A DNA stretch of 64,000 nucleotides from the NCBI GenBank assembly GCA_021234155.1, contig JAJEKV010000175.1:60001-124000 (forward strand), given 5' to 3'. Positions 21,231 through 33,019 of the stretch are shown here, one piece after another. Positions within the stretch are counted from its first letter, which is position 1. Every line of letters starts with the position of its first letter. Position numbers and translations under genes: made by a program. The stretch comes from Isoetes taiwanensis (lineage: Eukaryota > Streptophyta > Lycopodiopsida > Isoetales > Isoetaceae). The notes under the pieces were generated by a model that was not told where the DNA came from, made no database searches, and worked only from the letters and a program-made list of their open reading frames with translations.

Positions 21231-23244
21231 GGCCTTTCATATCTGCAATGCCATAAACAAGCACAAGGAGATCAGTGAAAAGATATGGAAGCAAAAGCAC
21301 AAATACTTCAAAAAATTAATAGAACAGGGAGATACCGGATTGTTCTTCAAGAATAGGCTCCTGGAAAAACTTTGTACGGTCTTCCATCCGGCGGCGATCC
21401 CGAATCTTCATCCCGTATCCAAAGCGAATCTTCTTCCTACGGGGAGCCACCGTATCGGGGAGGCGGAGTTGATCCGTCAAGAGGTTGGAGTTGGATGTTT
21501 AGGGACTGAGTGGACGTGGAGAATAGGGTTTCAACATGAAGAATAGGGTTTTGAATAAGGGTTTGAAGAATAAAGCCAATATAGGCTATATGCATTTCAA
21601 ATTTATCCCGCCCATTGCATGGGAGGGCGGGATAATTTGAATTCAAGTTCTTGAATGTTTATTATGTTTCTCAAAAATCATTTTGTTTTTCAAATTTTAA
21701 TTTTTCTAGTATTGAATTTGCCAAAACTTATAGAGAACAAATTCACCGCCATCGCTCCTCTTCAACAAAGCCCCCTCTAGCCATGGAATCCCAGTTATCA
21801 ACGTCGCACTGCAAGAAAAATAGGTTTGGCCAAAAAGGAAGCCCACGTGACACGCATGGACTTTTCAAAAATAAACCTTTGAAACTACCCAGAATATTAA
21901 AAACCCTTCTCAACCTTTAAAAAACGGATGAAAAACGTGTAGTGGAAACCTTATGGCATCTAGTCAAATTTTCAACTACACTTCAATTCTACATGCTTTG
22001 AGTTTTGGATACACTTATACCTAAACTTTAGGTGCTTATAGTACTTGGCTTATAGTACTAGAAGGAAGCAAGTTAATGTACTGTCAAATCCCAAAGGCAT
22101 TTATGGACTTTTCAAAAAAAAAGGGCAAATGCAACTTATATGAGAAATAGTTGACATATGCCAATGACTTAGCAAATTGTTGTGATGACATGGCAAAGTG
22201 TTATTCTTGCAATTTCTACAAGATAAGTGGGAGAAATAAAAATTTACAAAAGTTGACACGAAATATAATGACATGGCACTCCAAATAGGTGACATGTCAT
22301 GCAAAGTAAGCAAGGTCAAACAAGAATGAAGTACAATCTTGGTCTTTCATGGGGTGATGTGGCAATGTTTGGGTGATATAGCAAGATAAGATGACGTGAA
22401 CATGATGACTAAGCATTTTTACAAGAAATATGACAATTTTTAACGTTTCATAAAGGAATTGGCAAGGAAATTTAGGGGCACTAAGAAAAACCTCTTATCT
22501 CACTAAAAACCTTTTTTCAAAAAATTGGCCTAGTCGTTTTCAATCTAAAGTGCATAAAATGCTTGGTCATCATGTGACATGTCACACCATCCAAAAAAAT
22601 GCCATGTCACCATGGAGAAATATGTTTTTTAAAAAGTTGTCAAATTGTCTATGCACATTCTTCATTTTTCCACACCTTCATATTTTGCCATCTCACCACT
22701 CATCTTTGCCACCTCATCATACTCATGCCATGTTATCACCCATTGCATATAGTCACTTTCTCCCAAAAAAAAAGTTTGCTCGCTCTTTTTGATGCCACCT
22801 CATTATTTCTAGTGCCATATCATTGCCATGTCACCTTGTGTGCCACTATTCCACTTGCACCAACGGCGATTTTAACAACCTCCAAAACCTAATGCAAATA
22901 CGGATTCGACCGTGAATTGGGCACCATGTCATCACGTTTGGGTTTTTTTTTTTTGGGGGGGCATTAACATATGACCCCATGGAATATCAAGACCTATAGG
23001 TTATGCTAAAAGAAGCTATTACCTTAAGCATGACATCTCAATATCACATAACTCAAATCACAAAAACTTCATGATGTAGCCAAGGTATTTCTTGCTACTG
23101 CTCAATGACACCCTATGCCAATAAATCTATTACTGTAGTTTCAATATCTGATGTTGTATGGAGTTGGTTCACACTGATTTCAATAAGTAGCAAAGTAAGA
23201 GCCTTCCTTATGTTGGTGATATTTTTTATGGGAAGATATTTATT
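21231..23244. other. Gene-free AT-rich interval
   Basis: Open frames here have no recognisable domains. From about 22100 to 22930 the words CATGTCACC / GACATGTCATG recur irregularly, possibly a remote relative of the GGCATG minisatellite. A T11-G7 run lies near 22945-22965. Confidence 0.4.
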
Positions 23245-23590
23245 TATGGTTGTTGAGCTTAGCTCTCATGGTCACGATGTTAAGTCTAGAGTTTCTTCCT
23301 GGAATGTGAGATCAAGAGTTCGAATTCTCATATTGTATTGAGCTCATGTTGGAGGCATGAGTCCCCCTCGTTTGCTTGTATGTCTATTTGGAGATGGGGT
23401 ATTAGTCCCTCCTTGTGTCTGATACTTAGGTACTTTCTTGGTCTCATCTAGAGGGAGGGATGGTGCTCTTAGGGTTGTGCCATTCGAGACTATTTAAGCT
23501 CTACTATAGATGTGTTTTTTCACATGGTGGGGTATTAGTCCCTCCTTGTGTCTGATACTTAGGTACTTTATTCTTTATTTTATAGCATGA
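23245..23590 (+). mobile_element. SINE-like element
   Basis: The head has an A-box-like TTAGCTCTCATGGTCACGAT and a B-box AGAGTTCGAATTCTC about 50 bases downstream. The body contains a direct repeat of about 40 bp starting GGGGTATTAGTCCCTCCTTG at 23394 and 23530. No clear poly-A tail or target duplication was found, so boundaries are approximate. Confidence 0.5.
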
Positions 23591-24544
23591 TGTCCACCAT
23601 TATTGGTTGTGGCATATAGCTAAGGGGCATGCTAAGGCGCTGACACCCTTCCCCAAATCGAACCACGAAGGACTTTTCTATGACTTCCTCACACCGAGGG
23701 AAGAGGCCGCACTTCTGTGGGACGGCGCTCGAGAGAAAGGCTTGGCCGAGGCGCCTTTCTGCCAGCCTCGCCGGTACGCCACTGTAATGCCCCCATCAGC
23801 TTCTGATTCTCTATCCACCGCTGAATCCACCGCTCCGTAACACACTTTGAGAAGGTTCAAAAATCCAAGATACGTCCGAAGGAACATCAGTTCCGCGTCA
23901 CGGTACAATGCATATGCCAGAAACAGAGTGTTTTGAATGTTAAAGGTTAAAGGCTCGAGAATGGAGATTTGACTTAGCCCATGTGATCTGGAAGTCAAAT
24001 CTCCATTGGAGCCCCCACCGCTTCTCGGCGACAAAACACTTGGGTTTCTACACGGCCGATCAGCGGAAGCAGCAGCATGTTTTGATAAGTTTTTCCGACG
24101 GATCTTGGATTTTTTTAATTTACGACGGGTTACTTGAACGGTGGATTCAACAATCGGATAAACCGAGCTCCGGAGGCGGGCATTGGCGTTTGCCTCCCGG
24201 AAGATCATTGGCGGGAAAGGCTACCTCGCAACCTTTTGAGGTCCGTCTCACGGGGTCGACCTCTCCCCTCGATGAGGAAGCCGGGCAAAGTCCCGGCCTC
24301 GGTTCGATTTGGGGAAGGGTCGTCGTTTAAGTTCTTCAAGATCCCTCTATTCTATCCCTTGCCAAACTCCTCTACCAAAATTTTTAAAGGTTATCATATT
24401 TCTTGCATAAAGTCCTAGTCATCATGTCCATATCACCATCATCTAGCCATGTCAACCAAAATTTGCCAATATGACCCAATGAAAAGACCAAAGATGGACA
24501 TCTTTTCATTTTTGGCCTAGTCAAACCTTGGCTTTGCTTAGTTG
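23591..24544. other. GC-richer interval with a perfect 15-bp inverted repeat
   Basis: Overlapping open frames on both strands (up to 176 codons) show no family signature. A perfect inverted repeat, ATGGAGATTTGACTT at 23961-23975 and its complement at 23992-24006, has a 16-base loop. I cannot assign a gene. Confidence 0.4.
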
Positions 24545-24775
24545 GCATGCCATGTCACCGCTTGGAGTGCCTAGGTGGCATATTGGTGCCTAGGTGGCAT
24601 GTTGGAGCGTAGGTGGCATGTTGGAGCCCACATGGCATGTTTCAACCACCCTTGCATGTTTGAGCCTAGGTGGCATATTTGAGCCATCTTGGCGTGTTGG
24701 AGCCCGCGTGGCATGTTTGAGCCACCTTGGCATGTTTGAGCCACCTTAGCATGTTTGACATGGGTGTACATCACC
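24545..24775. repeat. Left part of the 19-bp GGCATG minisatellite
   Basis: Units of the type TAGGTGGCATGTTGGAGCC and CCTTGGCATGTTTGAGCCA repeat about 12 times. It is the same family as the larger array at 28874-30355, and the two are separated by the Helitron and the CACTA remnant. Confidence 0.8.
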
Positions 24776-24846
24776 TAAAACAACCGACCATTCAATTGAT
24801 TTTAATACAAATAAGAGTATACTAAATCTATAAGTTTAATATTAAA

Positions 24847-27102
24847 CTAGTAATGGTACCCAGCGTTGCTGGGTGTAAGTTGAGAGCCTATAAATGTTTT
24901 TGGCTGTAGTGAGAATAGCCCTATACCTTTCCCTTTCTGTTTCCCTTTCCGTTTTGCTCTATCCCGTATTTCACTTTTTCTTATTTTCTATACACTTTTC
25001 TTTTTCTTTTCAGTTTTCCCGTTTTTCATTTATATTTCCTTGTTTCCCAACCCCTTTCCTTCCTTTCCTTCTTCCCTTTTTCCGATAACCTTTTTCCCTT
25101 TCCTTTTCCTCATTTTCCCACCCTTTCCTTCTCCTTTTTCCATGCCCTTCTCCCTTTCCCTTCACCTTTTTCCATGCCTTCTCTTTTCCCCACCCTTTTT
25201 CCATATCTTCCTTTTCCTCAATCTTTTTAATGCAGCGGCTTTTTCATCCCTTATCTTTTCCTCTATTTCCAGCCTTCTTCGCTCTTCCTTTTTTTTTTTT
25301 GGTGCCCTTTTCTCCTCCTTTTTTCTTTTTCCTCTCCCGTTTTCCATGCCCTTTTTCCTTCCTTTCCTTTTCCTTTTCCCTTTTCCCATGCCTTTCCACA
25401 TTGTTTTCTTTTCTTATTTTCCTATACTTATTTTCCTCCTTTTCCCACACTTTCTCTCTTCCCCGTTTTTTTTTTTTTTTTTTTCTATTTCTTCGCCATT
25501 TTCCTCTTCCTTTTTATCTCATGCCCTTTCTCCCTTCCCTTTTCTTGTTTACCTTTTTCCCTTATCTTTTCCTCCATTTCCAGCCTTTCGCTCTTCCTTT
25601 TTTTTTTTTCCCTTTTCCTCCCTTTTTTTTTCCTTCCGGTTTCCATGTTTTTTTTTTTTACCTTCCCTTTTCCCATCTCCTCACCCTTTCTCCCTTCCCG
25701 TTTTCTATGTTCCCTTTTTCTCTTCTCCTCTTTTCCCTTTTCCCGTACCCCCTCCACCTTTTTCCCTTTTCCCTCCTTTTTTCATTTCCATTTCTCTTCT
25801 CTTACGCTCTTTTTCCCTTTCCTTTTTTTCCACCCCTTTCTTCTTTCTATTTTTCCTGTGCTTTCCTTTTCCTCCTTTTCCCACCCTTTCCCACTTCTCT
25901 TTTTCCCGTGCGATTTTTTCTTCTTTTCCCCCTTCCTTTTTATTTTCTCTTTTCCTTTTCCCATGTTTTCTTCCCCTTTTCCCTCGCTCCCCCGCTCCGC
26001 TTCCCTTCCCTTTTCCCTTTCCTAATGGATTTTTTTCTTGTTATCCTCCTTTCCCGATCCTTTCCTCGTACCCTTTTTCCTTCCTTTCCTTTTCCTTTTT
26101 CCTTTTCCCTTTTCCCATGCCTTTCCACATTTGTTTTCTTTTCTTATTTTCCTATACTTATTTTCCTCCTTTTCCCACCTCTTCTTTCTTCCCCCTTTTT
26201 TTTTCCTTTTCTTTTTTCTATTTCTTCGCCATTTTCCTCTTCCCTTTTATCTCATGCCCTTTCCCCCTTCCCTTTTCTTGTTTACATTTTTCCCTTTTTC
26301 TCATGCCTTTTTTTTTATGTTCCCTTTCCCCCTTTTCCCTTTCCTTTTTCTTTCTTCTCACTTTCCCTTATTTCTTTCCTTCTCCCCATCCTTTTCTTGT
26401 TCTCCCTTTTCCCTTCCCTCTTTCTCATTTTTCCAACCTTTTACTCTTCCCCTTTTCTCGATTCACTTTTTTCCCTCCATTTCCCTCTCTCTTTTTCTTT
26501 TTCCTTTTTCTTTTCCTTTCCTTTTCCTTTTCCTTTTCCTTTTCCCTTTCCTTTTCTTTTTCCGTTTCCTTTTCCTATGCCATTTTTCCCTTCCTTTTTC
26601 CTCTTTCTTCAATGCTCTTCTCCCTTTTCCCATGCCCTTTTTTTCTTCCCTTTTTCCATGCTTTTTTTCTCCTCCCTTTTCCCCTTTCTTCAATCTTTCA
26701 TTCCTCCTTTTTTTCCCGTGCCCTTTCCTATTCCCTTTACCACTTTATCTCTTCCCTTTTCCCTCATGCCCTTTCTCCAGGTACCTTTTCCCCCTTCCCT
26801 TTTCTTTATTCTTTCCCTTTTCATTTTTTCATGCCTTTTTCTCTTCTTTTATCCCTACCCTTTTCCCTTTGCTTTTCTCCCTTTTCCCGTGCCTTTTCGC
26901 CCTTCACATTCTCTCTTGTCTTTTCCCTTTTTCCTTTCCCCCCTTTTTCCTTTACCCTTTCCCCTTAAGAGATCAAAGTACGACCAATCATGGTGATAGT
27001 AAGTCGTGCAATAAATCTCGGCCTTCGGATGCACTCAGATGATCTCGAACATTCAAATTAGGGCTTGATCCAAGAATTACGGTATAACATTATAATATAA
27101 GA
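24847..27102 (-). mobile_element. Helitron H1, non-autonomous, polypurine body
   Basis: On the minus strand the element starts TCTTATATTATAATGTTATA at 27102 with host A before it. It ends in CTAG at 24850-24847 with host T after it, the Helitron A^T target rule without duplication. An ACCCAGC-GTT-GCTGGGT hairpin (24858-24874, 7-bp stem) lies just inside the 3' end. Between about 24930 and 26965 the + strand is almost pure pyrimidine (CCCTTTTCC words, CATGCC interspersed), so the sense strand is GGGAAAAGG-rich. No replicase-helicase is encoded. Open frames of 588-642 codons here are low-complexity artefacts. Confidence 0.85.
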
Positions 27103-27189
27103 TAGATATTGAACTTCTACAAAGATAACCAACAAATCAATTTGAAAATCATGTTAATTATACTTGAAAATAAAAAAGTGTTATCAGTA

Positions 27190-27964
27190 ACATTCATTTG
27201 AATACCATTTGAAATCCATGTGGGCATACGACCAGCATTTTCATGTCGCCAGCATTGACAAGTGTAGGTTTACATATGATTATGGCATTGCAGCATGTTT
27301 TGAGCAAAAGAGTCAAGCATTGGTCAGAGATAACCAGCCAGTAGATGGTGATCTCAATTACGTTGGTCAAATAACAGATATTATTGAAGTTGATTTTAGT
27401 TCTTTCAAGGTGAATGTTTTGAAGGCAAAGTGGTTCAAAGCATCTTATCGAGGAAGAAATCGCACAATGAGGCAACATCCTTATGAGGTGAAACTCCACT
27501 CAACTTTTGAGAGACATGGATGAGCCTTTTGTTTTCCAAGGCATGTTGAACAGGTTTTCTTTCATAAGAATCAAAAAGATAATGATTGGTGGATTATGGT
27601 TCATGCGACCCCTACATCTCGTCGTATAATTGACCCTTTAACTTTGCATGATGATTCTTAGTGAACCAGATATCTCTTTCTATACTTGAAACTGATGTAA
27701 CCTATGATGATAGATATTCCAGAACATGGCATGGATGGCAGGCAGGCTCGATATGAAGATGATCAAGGTCCAATTGAGAATGATGTGTTCCCTTTTCCAA
27801 TGCAATCATCGAATCGTGTTGTTATGGACTATGCTTTTGACGAGAATATTGAAGTTGAAAGTCTGCCTCAACATCCACTATATATACAACTTGGTGATGA
27901 TGAGTTGGAGGATATTGAACAGGATATAAGGTATGAGGAATCACTTACAAGTTTGGCTTTGTAA
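27190..27964 (+). pseudogene. CACTA (En/Spm) transposase-linked C-terminal region
   Basis: The frame 27209-27523 and its shifted continuation to about 27670 match the DUF4216-type region at the C-terminus of plant CACTA TNP2-like proteins: DNQPVDGDLNYVGQITDIIE, the KVNVLKAKWF hydrophobic/aromatic stretch, EPFVFP..VEQVFF and DWWIMVH. An acidic tail follows at 27704-27964 (DDELEDIEQD). A frameshift near 27525 and absence of the upstream transposase domain show it is a remnant. It lies immediately right of Helitron H1. Confidence 0.65.
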
Positions 27965-28329
27965 TTTTTGTTCTCAAATGGTAATGTATGTTTATATCTA
28001 TATGAATGATGGTCTATCTCATCTATAATGGTAACCATTACAATGCCTTTGTGTTTATGATGCTAAATACATCTATGATGCAATCTTAATACTTTAGTCT
28101 GTCAATAGCTTGATTGACTTTTCATGATGAATCAAGTGGTAATATTAAAGGCCATATGAACATAATTATTGATATGTGACTTGTGAACTTAAAGCAAACA
28201 AGATTACATAGCTATAATGGTGCAACAAGTGATAAAGTAGTTGTCAAATATGCTGATTCTTCAATCATATTATTATTATCAACACGCATAATATTGTATG
28301 AACTGACATAATGCTTGGGACAACTGATG

Positions 28330-28873
28330 GGGCAATCTCTGACAATATTGATGAATACTAATAGTAACGTCTATTGTGGCATATACTATGGCCACGCAAA
28401 GATTGACACCACCTATAATAACACCACCTATAATGTCACTACCGTGTCATGACACTAACACTGATGTTATATATGTAGGAACTATTGACACTATATTTGA
28501 TGCTAATAACAACATTTATAACATCACTAGTGGACAATGACATTGAGATTGAGGTTATATATGTGACAACTACTGACACTATATATGATGCTAATAACAA
28601 CACATATAATGTCACTAGTGGGCACTGACAGTAATACTGATGCTATATGTGCAACAACTAGTGACGCTATACTTGATGCTAATAGCAACACCTATAGCGT
28701 CATAACCAAGTTACTGACATTATTAGTGACACAAATAGTGAGGCTATAGATGACACAAGTTGTGGCACCTATAGCATCACTTCTATAAAAATGTCACTGA
28801 TAATGTCATGGTGTACACTTTCCAATGTTCTAGTGACGTTTTTGTGACACTAATGAACCCTTCTCTTGTAGTG
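28330..28873 (+). mobile_element. CACTA element 3' subterminal repeats and TIR
   Basis: The right terminus TTCTCTTGTAGTG (28861-28873) is the complement of CACTACAAGAGAA, a typical En/Spm TIR. Inside it lie many copies of TGACACTATA..TGATGCTAATAACAACA and TAATGTCACTAGTGG, the dense subterminal repeats expected of this superfamily. It abuts GGTGGCATG minisatellite units, so insertion was into the array. The left TIR was not found. Confidence 0.75.
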
Positions 28874-30355
28874 GGTGGCATGTTTGAGCCACCTTCGCAT
28901 GTTGAAGCCTAAGTGGCCGCATGTTGGAGCCCACGTGGCATGTTTGAGCCATGGTGGCATGTTTGAGCCATCTTGGCATGTTTAAGCGTAGGTGGATATT
29001 GGAGCCTAGGTGGCATGTTTGAGCTACCTTCACATGTTGGAGCCAAGGTGGCATTTTGGAGCCCACGTGGCATGTTTGAGCCACCTTGACATGTTTGAGG
29101 CTAGGTGGATGTTGGAGCCTAGGTGGCATGTTTGAGCCACCTTGGCATGTTAGAGCCTAGTTGACATGTTGGAGCCTGCATGGCATGCTTGAGGCACCTC
29201 GACATGTTTGAGCCTAGGTGGATGTTGGAGCCCAGGTGGCATGTTTGAGCCTACGTGGCATGTTTGAGCCACCTTGGCATGTTTGCAGCCTAGGTGGCAC
29301 GTTGGAGCCTAGGTGGCATGTTGGAGCCACCTTGGCATGTTGGAGCCCCGTGGCATGTTTGAGCCACCTTGGCATGTTTGAGCCTAGGTGGATGTTGGAG
29401 CCTAGGTGGCATGTTGGGGCCCACGTGGCATCTTTGAGCCACCTTGGCATGTTTGAGCTTGGAGCCTGTGTGGCATGTTTGATCCACCTTGGCATGTTTG
29501 AGCCTAGGTGGCATGTTTGAGCCACCTTGGCATGATGGAGCCTAGGTGGCATGTTGGAGCCTCGTGGCATGTTTGAGCCACCTTGGCATGTTGGAGCCCT
29601 GGCCGGCATGTTTGAGCCACCTTGGCATGTTTGATTCTAGGTGGCATGTTGGAGCCTGGCGGCATGTTTGAGCCACCTTGGCATGTTTGATTCTAGGTGG
29701 CATGTTGGAGTCGAGTTGGCATGTTTGAGCCATCTTGGCATGTTGGAGACTAGGTGGCACGTTGGAGCCTAGGTGGCATGTTTTAGCCACCTTGGCACGT
29801 TGGAGCTTAAGTGGCATGTTGGAGTCTAGGTGGCATGTTGGAGCCCACGTGGCATATGTTGAAGCCTAGGTGGCATGTTTCAACCACCTTGCCATGTTTG
29901 TGCCTAGGTGGCATGTTGGAGCCTAGGTGACATGTTGGAGCCACCTTGGCATGTTGGAGCCTAGGTGGCATGTTGGAGCGTAGGTGGCATGTTGGAGCGT
30001 AGGTGGAATGTTTGAGCCACCTTGGCATGTTGGATCCCGCATGGCATGTTTGATCCACCTTGGCATGTTTGGGCTTAAGTGGCATGTTGGAGCTCGCATG
30101 GCATGTTTGAGTCACCTTGGCATGTTGTAGCCTAGGTGGCATGTTGGAGCAACCTTGGCATGTTTGAGCCACCTTGGCATGTCGGAGCCTGGGTGTCATG
30201 TTTGAGCCACCTTGGCATGTTTGAGTCACCTTGGCATGTTAGAGTCTAGGTGGCATGTTTGAGCCACCTTGGCATATTGAAGCCTAGTTGCCATGTTGGA
30301 GCCACCTTGGCATGTTTGAGCCACCTTGCATGTTGGAGCTAGGTAGCATGTTTGA
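28874..30355. repeat. 19-bp GGCATG minisatellite, main array
   Basis: About 1.5 kb of units alternate between TGGCATGTTGGAGCCTAGG and TGGCATGTTTGAGCCACCT. Because 3 x 19 = 57, translation gives a 19-residue periodic peptide in every frame. These frames are artefacts. Several units are lengthened or shortened by 1-5 bases. Confidence 0.88.
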
Positions 30356-30767
30356 AGTCAAATGCTAGTGAAGTGCTGCCATTTTGTGGCAGTAGTGGCA
30401 TGTGGACTACTTGGTCATACACGGATTCTTAGAAAACCTTAAAAACCCCTCAATAAAACACTACCTTAAAAAACACCACCTTAAAAAAAACATCCCTTCA
30501 AAAAACCATACTGCCTGCAAAAACAACACATCCTTAAATAAGAGACCACACCTCCTTAAGAAACCACCCATTCTTTAAAAAAAAAAACTACATATCCTTA
30601 AGAAAAACTACAGCATATCCTTGGAACTACGTGTATCCTTGGAACTACTTGTAACCCCATATAACTACGTGTAGGTTTTTTTCAAATCTTCAAAAAAACA
30701 ACTCCTATTTTGTTTTTACTGTTGTTTTCAGCCGTGGACCAAATGTTGGGGTGTGTGTAAGTGCTGG
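30356..30767. other. A-rich spacer abutting truncated legumin
   Basis: Runs of the type CCTTAAAAAAC / CATCCTTAA repeat irregularly. The segment ends at the break inside legumin M3 exon 3. No gene is seen. Confidence 0.5.
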
Positions 30768-31791
30768 AAATGACCTCCAACCTCGCGGACCCTTGGACGA
30801 CGTACATGAGCTTGTCACCGTTGTGGATGCAGTTTGGTGCAAACAAGCCCCCCTGAATGCAAGACAATGAAACACGTTAAGACAAACGCAACGATACAAC
30901 ATGGGTTTGCACCCCTCCTCCCCAAATTGATATGCTCACTCCTTCTAATCGCAAGTAGCGTGCTGCCATGGACAAGCGTTCCAAGAAGGGCATCCCCCTG
31001 CTGTTGACTTCACGGAGCTCTCCACCGTTTCTCACTCTGGCCTCTGGAAAACCCGTCCCGAGCTGATGGATAAGATGGGTGGCACCCACGTTCAGGGTGG
31101 ACATTTGCGGCCGCATGTCTTCCCTGGAGACCTTGATAATTCCAGTCTGGTTTTGTTGCCTCTCGATCAACTCCCGCACCCTTTCCTCGGAGATGTCCAA
31201 TGCTTGAGCCAGAACACGCGGGCTAAATGCAGTGGCGACATTGAAAAGGTCAAAGTCCTGCATCCAAGAACAACAGACGTTCGTAATTTGTTACTGTGAT
31301 ACAGGACTGGCAATGGAAGACAGGAGTACCATCGAGAAACAAAAGACAAATCACAAGGCAGAGTCCCTCACCCTAGGATTCCTGCCAAGGTTGGAGAAAC
31401 CAACACCAAGTATCTCTGCCCGCTCTTCTTGGTCGTTGTAAAACCAAAATGCATGTCCGCAAGGAATGGCTATCACGTCGCCCTCCCTTACACGCAATCG
31501 GCTCCTCTGGCTAACGCGGTCTGCAGCAGTGACGACACCCATGATTCCAGAACCTCTCACGATGGTCTTCAATGAACCAACGTTGTGGAACATGGGAGAG
31601 ACCAATCCATTGGACTCAATCACAATTCGATCTGCATTGAATCCAGACTTTTCTAGTGCCGGGAACTCTTCTCTATCCCATCTCTCTAGTCTACCTGCCT
31701 CGCTCTCTATCTCAGTCCGAGGCTGCCGAGCTTGGATTGTGCCACAGAGGAGGAGGACGACCACGGCAATTAGGGACTGGTGCATGGCCAT
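30768..31791 (-). pseudogene. Legumin-like copy M3, best-preserved 5' two-thirds
   Basis: Minus-strand gene with exon 1 31791-31372 (140 codons), exon 2 31257-30940 (106 codons) and exon 3 from 30851. Exons 1 and 2 are fully open, with GTGAGG and GTGAGC donors and CAG acceptors. A signal peptide (MAMHQSLIAVVVLLLCGTIQA) is followed by RQPR, the first cupin barrel (RIVIESNGLVSPMFHNVG; REGDVIAIPCGHAFWFYND; LGRNPR), a linker helix (SPRVLAQALDISEERVREL) and REVNSRGMPFLERLSMAARY. Exon 3 starts correctly (FAPNCIHNGDKLMYVVQG) but stops at about 30768 after RLEVIS, where unrelated DNA begins. The second barrel and C-terminus are lost. Confidence 0.85.
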
Positions 31792-32501
31792 TTCACTTGG
31801 AGCACAACCTCTGTTGCCCTTGGCGGAGGTTAGGAGTGTTAATTACGAGGCTCTCTTTGTAGAAGCGGCTATCGATAGGTGCATGCGCACGCATCGCTGC
31901 ATGTAGGTGCATGCGGACGCATGCAACTTGCCGATCCACTTTCACGTTTCCATTGCCCTGTAGTTTCCATGCATGCTTAAAGAAATGCTCAAGGATGAGT
32001 AGGTCCAATGGTAAGCTCATGGGTCGATCTTTTTGAGGTCAGAGGTTCGAGCATTGCAATGTAGCATAGGTCTCTAAAAGAGTATGCTTCCTTATTGCGA
32101 AACCCCCGCATCTAGTTGTCTATCTAGCCTTTCTCGAGCCATCCGACGCATCTAGTTGTCTATCTAGCCATTCGAGAAGACGCACACCCCCAAGCACCCC
32201 TCTCCCTTTCTTTTTAATTTCAAAAGCAGGCTATCGTGTGGACCCCACGCATTCGTGGAGCAAGCACGCGTTCGTACGTAGCAACGTGCCATATCCCAGC
32301 GCAGCGAAGGAGTGGCGTGATCGCGCATTCATCGACAACTCGAAGCACGTACAAGAGATTGAGTGTGCTTGACCGATAGCGAAGTGTTCCTTATTGCTTG
32401 CTTTTTAACGTGGGGTTTTGAATGAGTATGTCTAACGCTAGGCGCATGCCAGGTCTTGCGAGGGTATAGTTGGAAGTGTCTTTCTGTTGGTAGCCTAAAA
32501 A
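31792..32501 (-). promoter_or_regulatory. Upstream region of legumin M3
   Basis: This is the inverted counterpart of 914-1490. It has an RY octamer at 31968-31975, about 180 bp upstream of the ATG, further GCATGC words, and the tRNA-like module at 31993-32057 (+ strand). At 32501 the homology is interrupted by the TIR transposon and resumes at 36554. Confidence 0.65.
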
Positions 32502-33019
32502 AACAAGATTGCATATTAAACGGGAGTGTTGCAGCACTCCCGTTTGAAGATTCCCTTCTAAAAAACACATTAATTATTTGAAATGGCCGTTTTGTGGGTT
32601 AAGTCCACAAACTCGTGGTGATTACAGTTTAATATGTGCTATTTTAGCCCCAATTTTTTTTTTTTACCACCGCATCAACATATTGAACACTTGAAATGGC
32701 AATTTTAGGGGATAAGCTCAAAACATTAAGGTGATTATGATTTATTATATGCTATTTCAACTACATATATATTTTTTCCCACCGGGTTATTATGAACTCA
32801 TGACAAAAAGAGGTTTAATTTGTAATAGATCATAGGTTAAATTACGGACATTAAACAGAAAGTACAAGATGTGATCACAGGTTAAATTACGAACATTAAA
32901 CAGAAAGTTCAAGGTGTGAAAAAGAAGTAAACATAAAATTTTGTGGTGTGATGAAGAAGTAAATCACCACAACATGCCAAATCTGTCTAGAGAGGCACAC
33001 TCTTAGGTTTATGTTATTT

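Noticed and set aside
25040-27042. Long open frames (up to 642 codons) in the pyrimidine tract, likewise 57261-58931 and 62326-63995
   Set aside because: All three phases are open at once, composition is almost only Ser, Phe, Pro and Leu (or Lys, Gly, Glu and Arg on the other strand), and the tracts are Helitron bodies.
28830-30229. Minus-strand repeat proteins with a 19-residue period
   Set aside because: The period follows from a 19-bp DNA minisatellite translated in three phases; frames break wherever a unit changes length.
28874-30355. CRISPR-like regular repeats
   Set aside because: Units are contiguous without unique spacers, and the context is a plant nuclear genome.
31466-31906. 146-codon + strand frame and a similar one at 20075-20404
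   Set aside because: They are antisense shadows of legumin exon 1 and recur wherever that exon is found.
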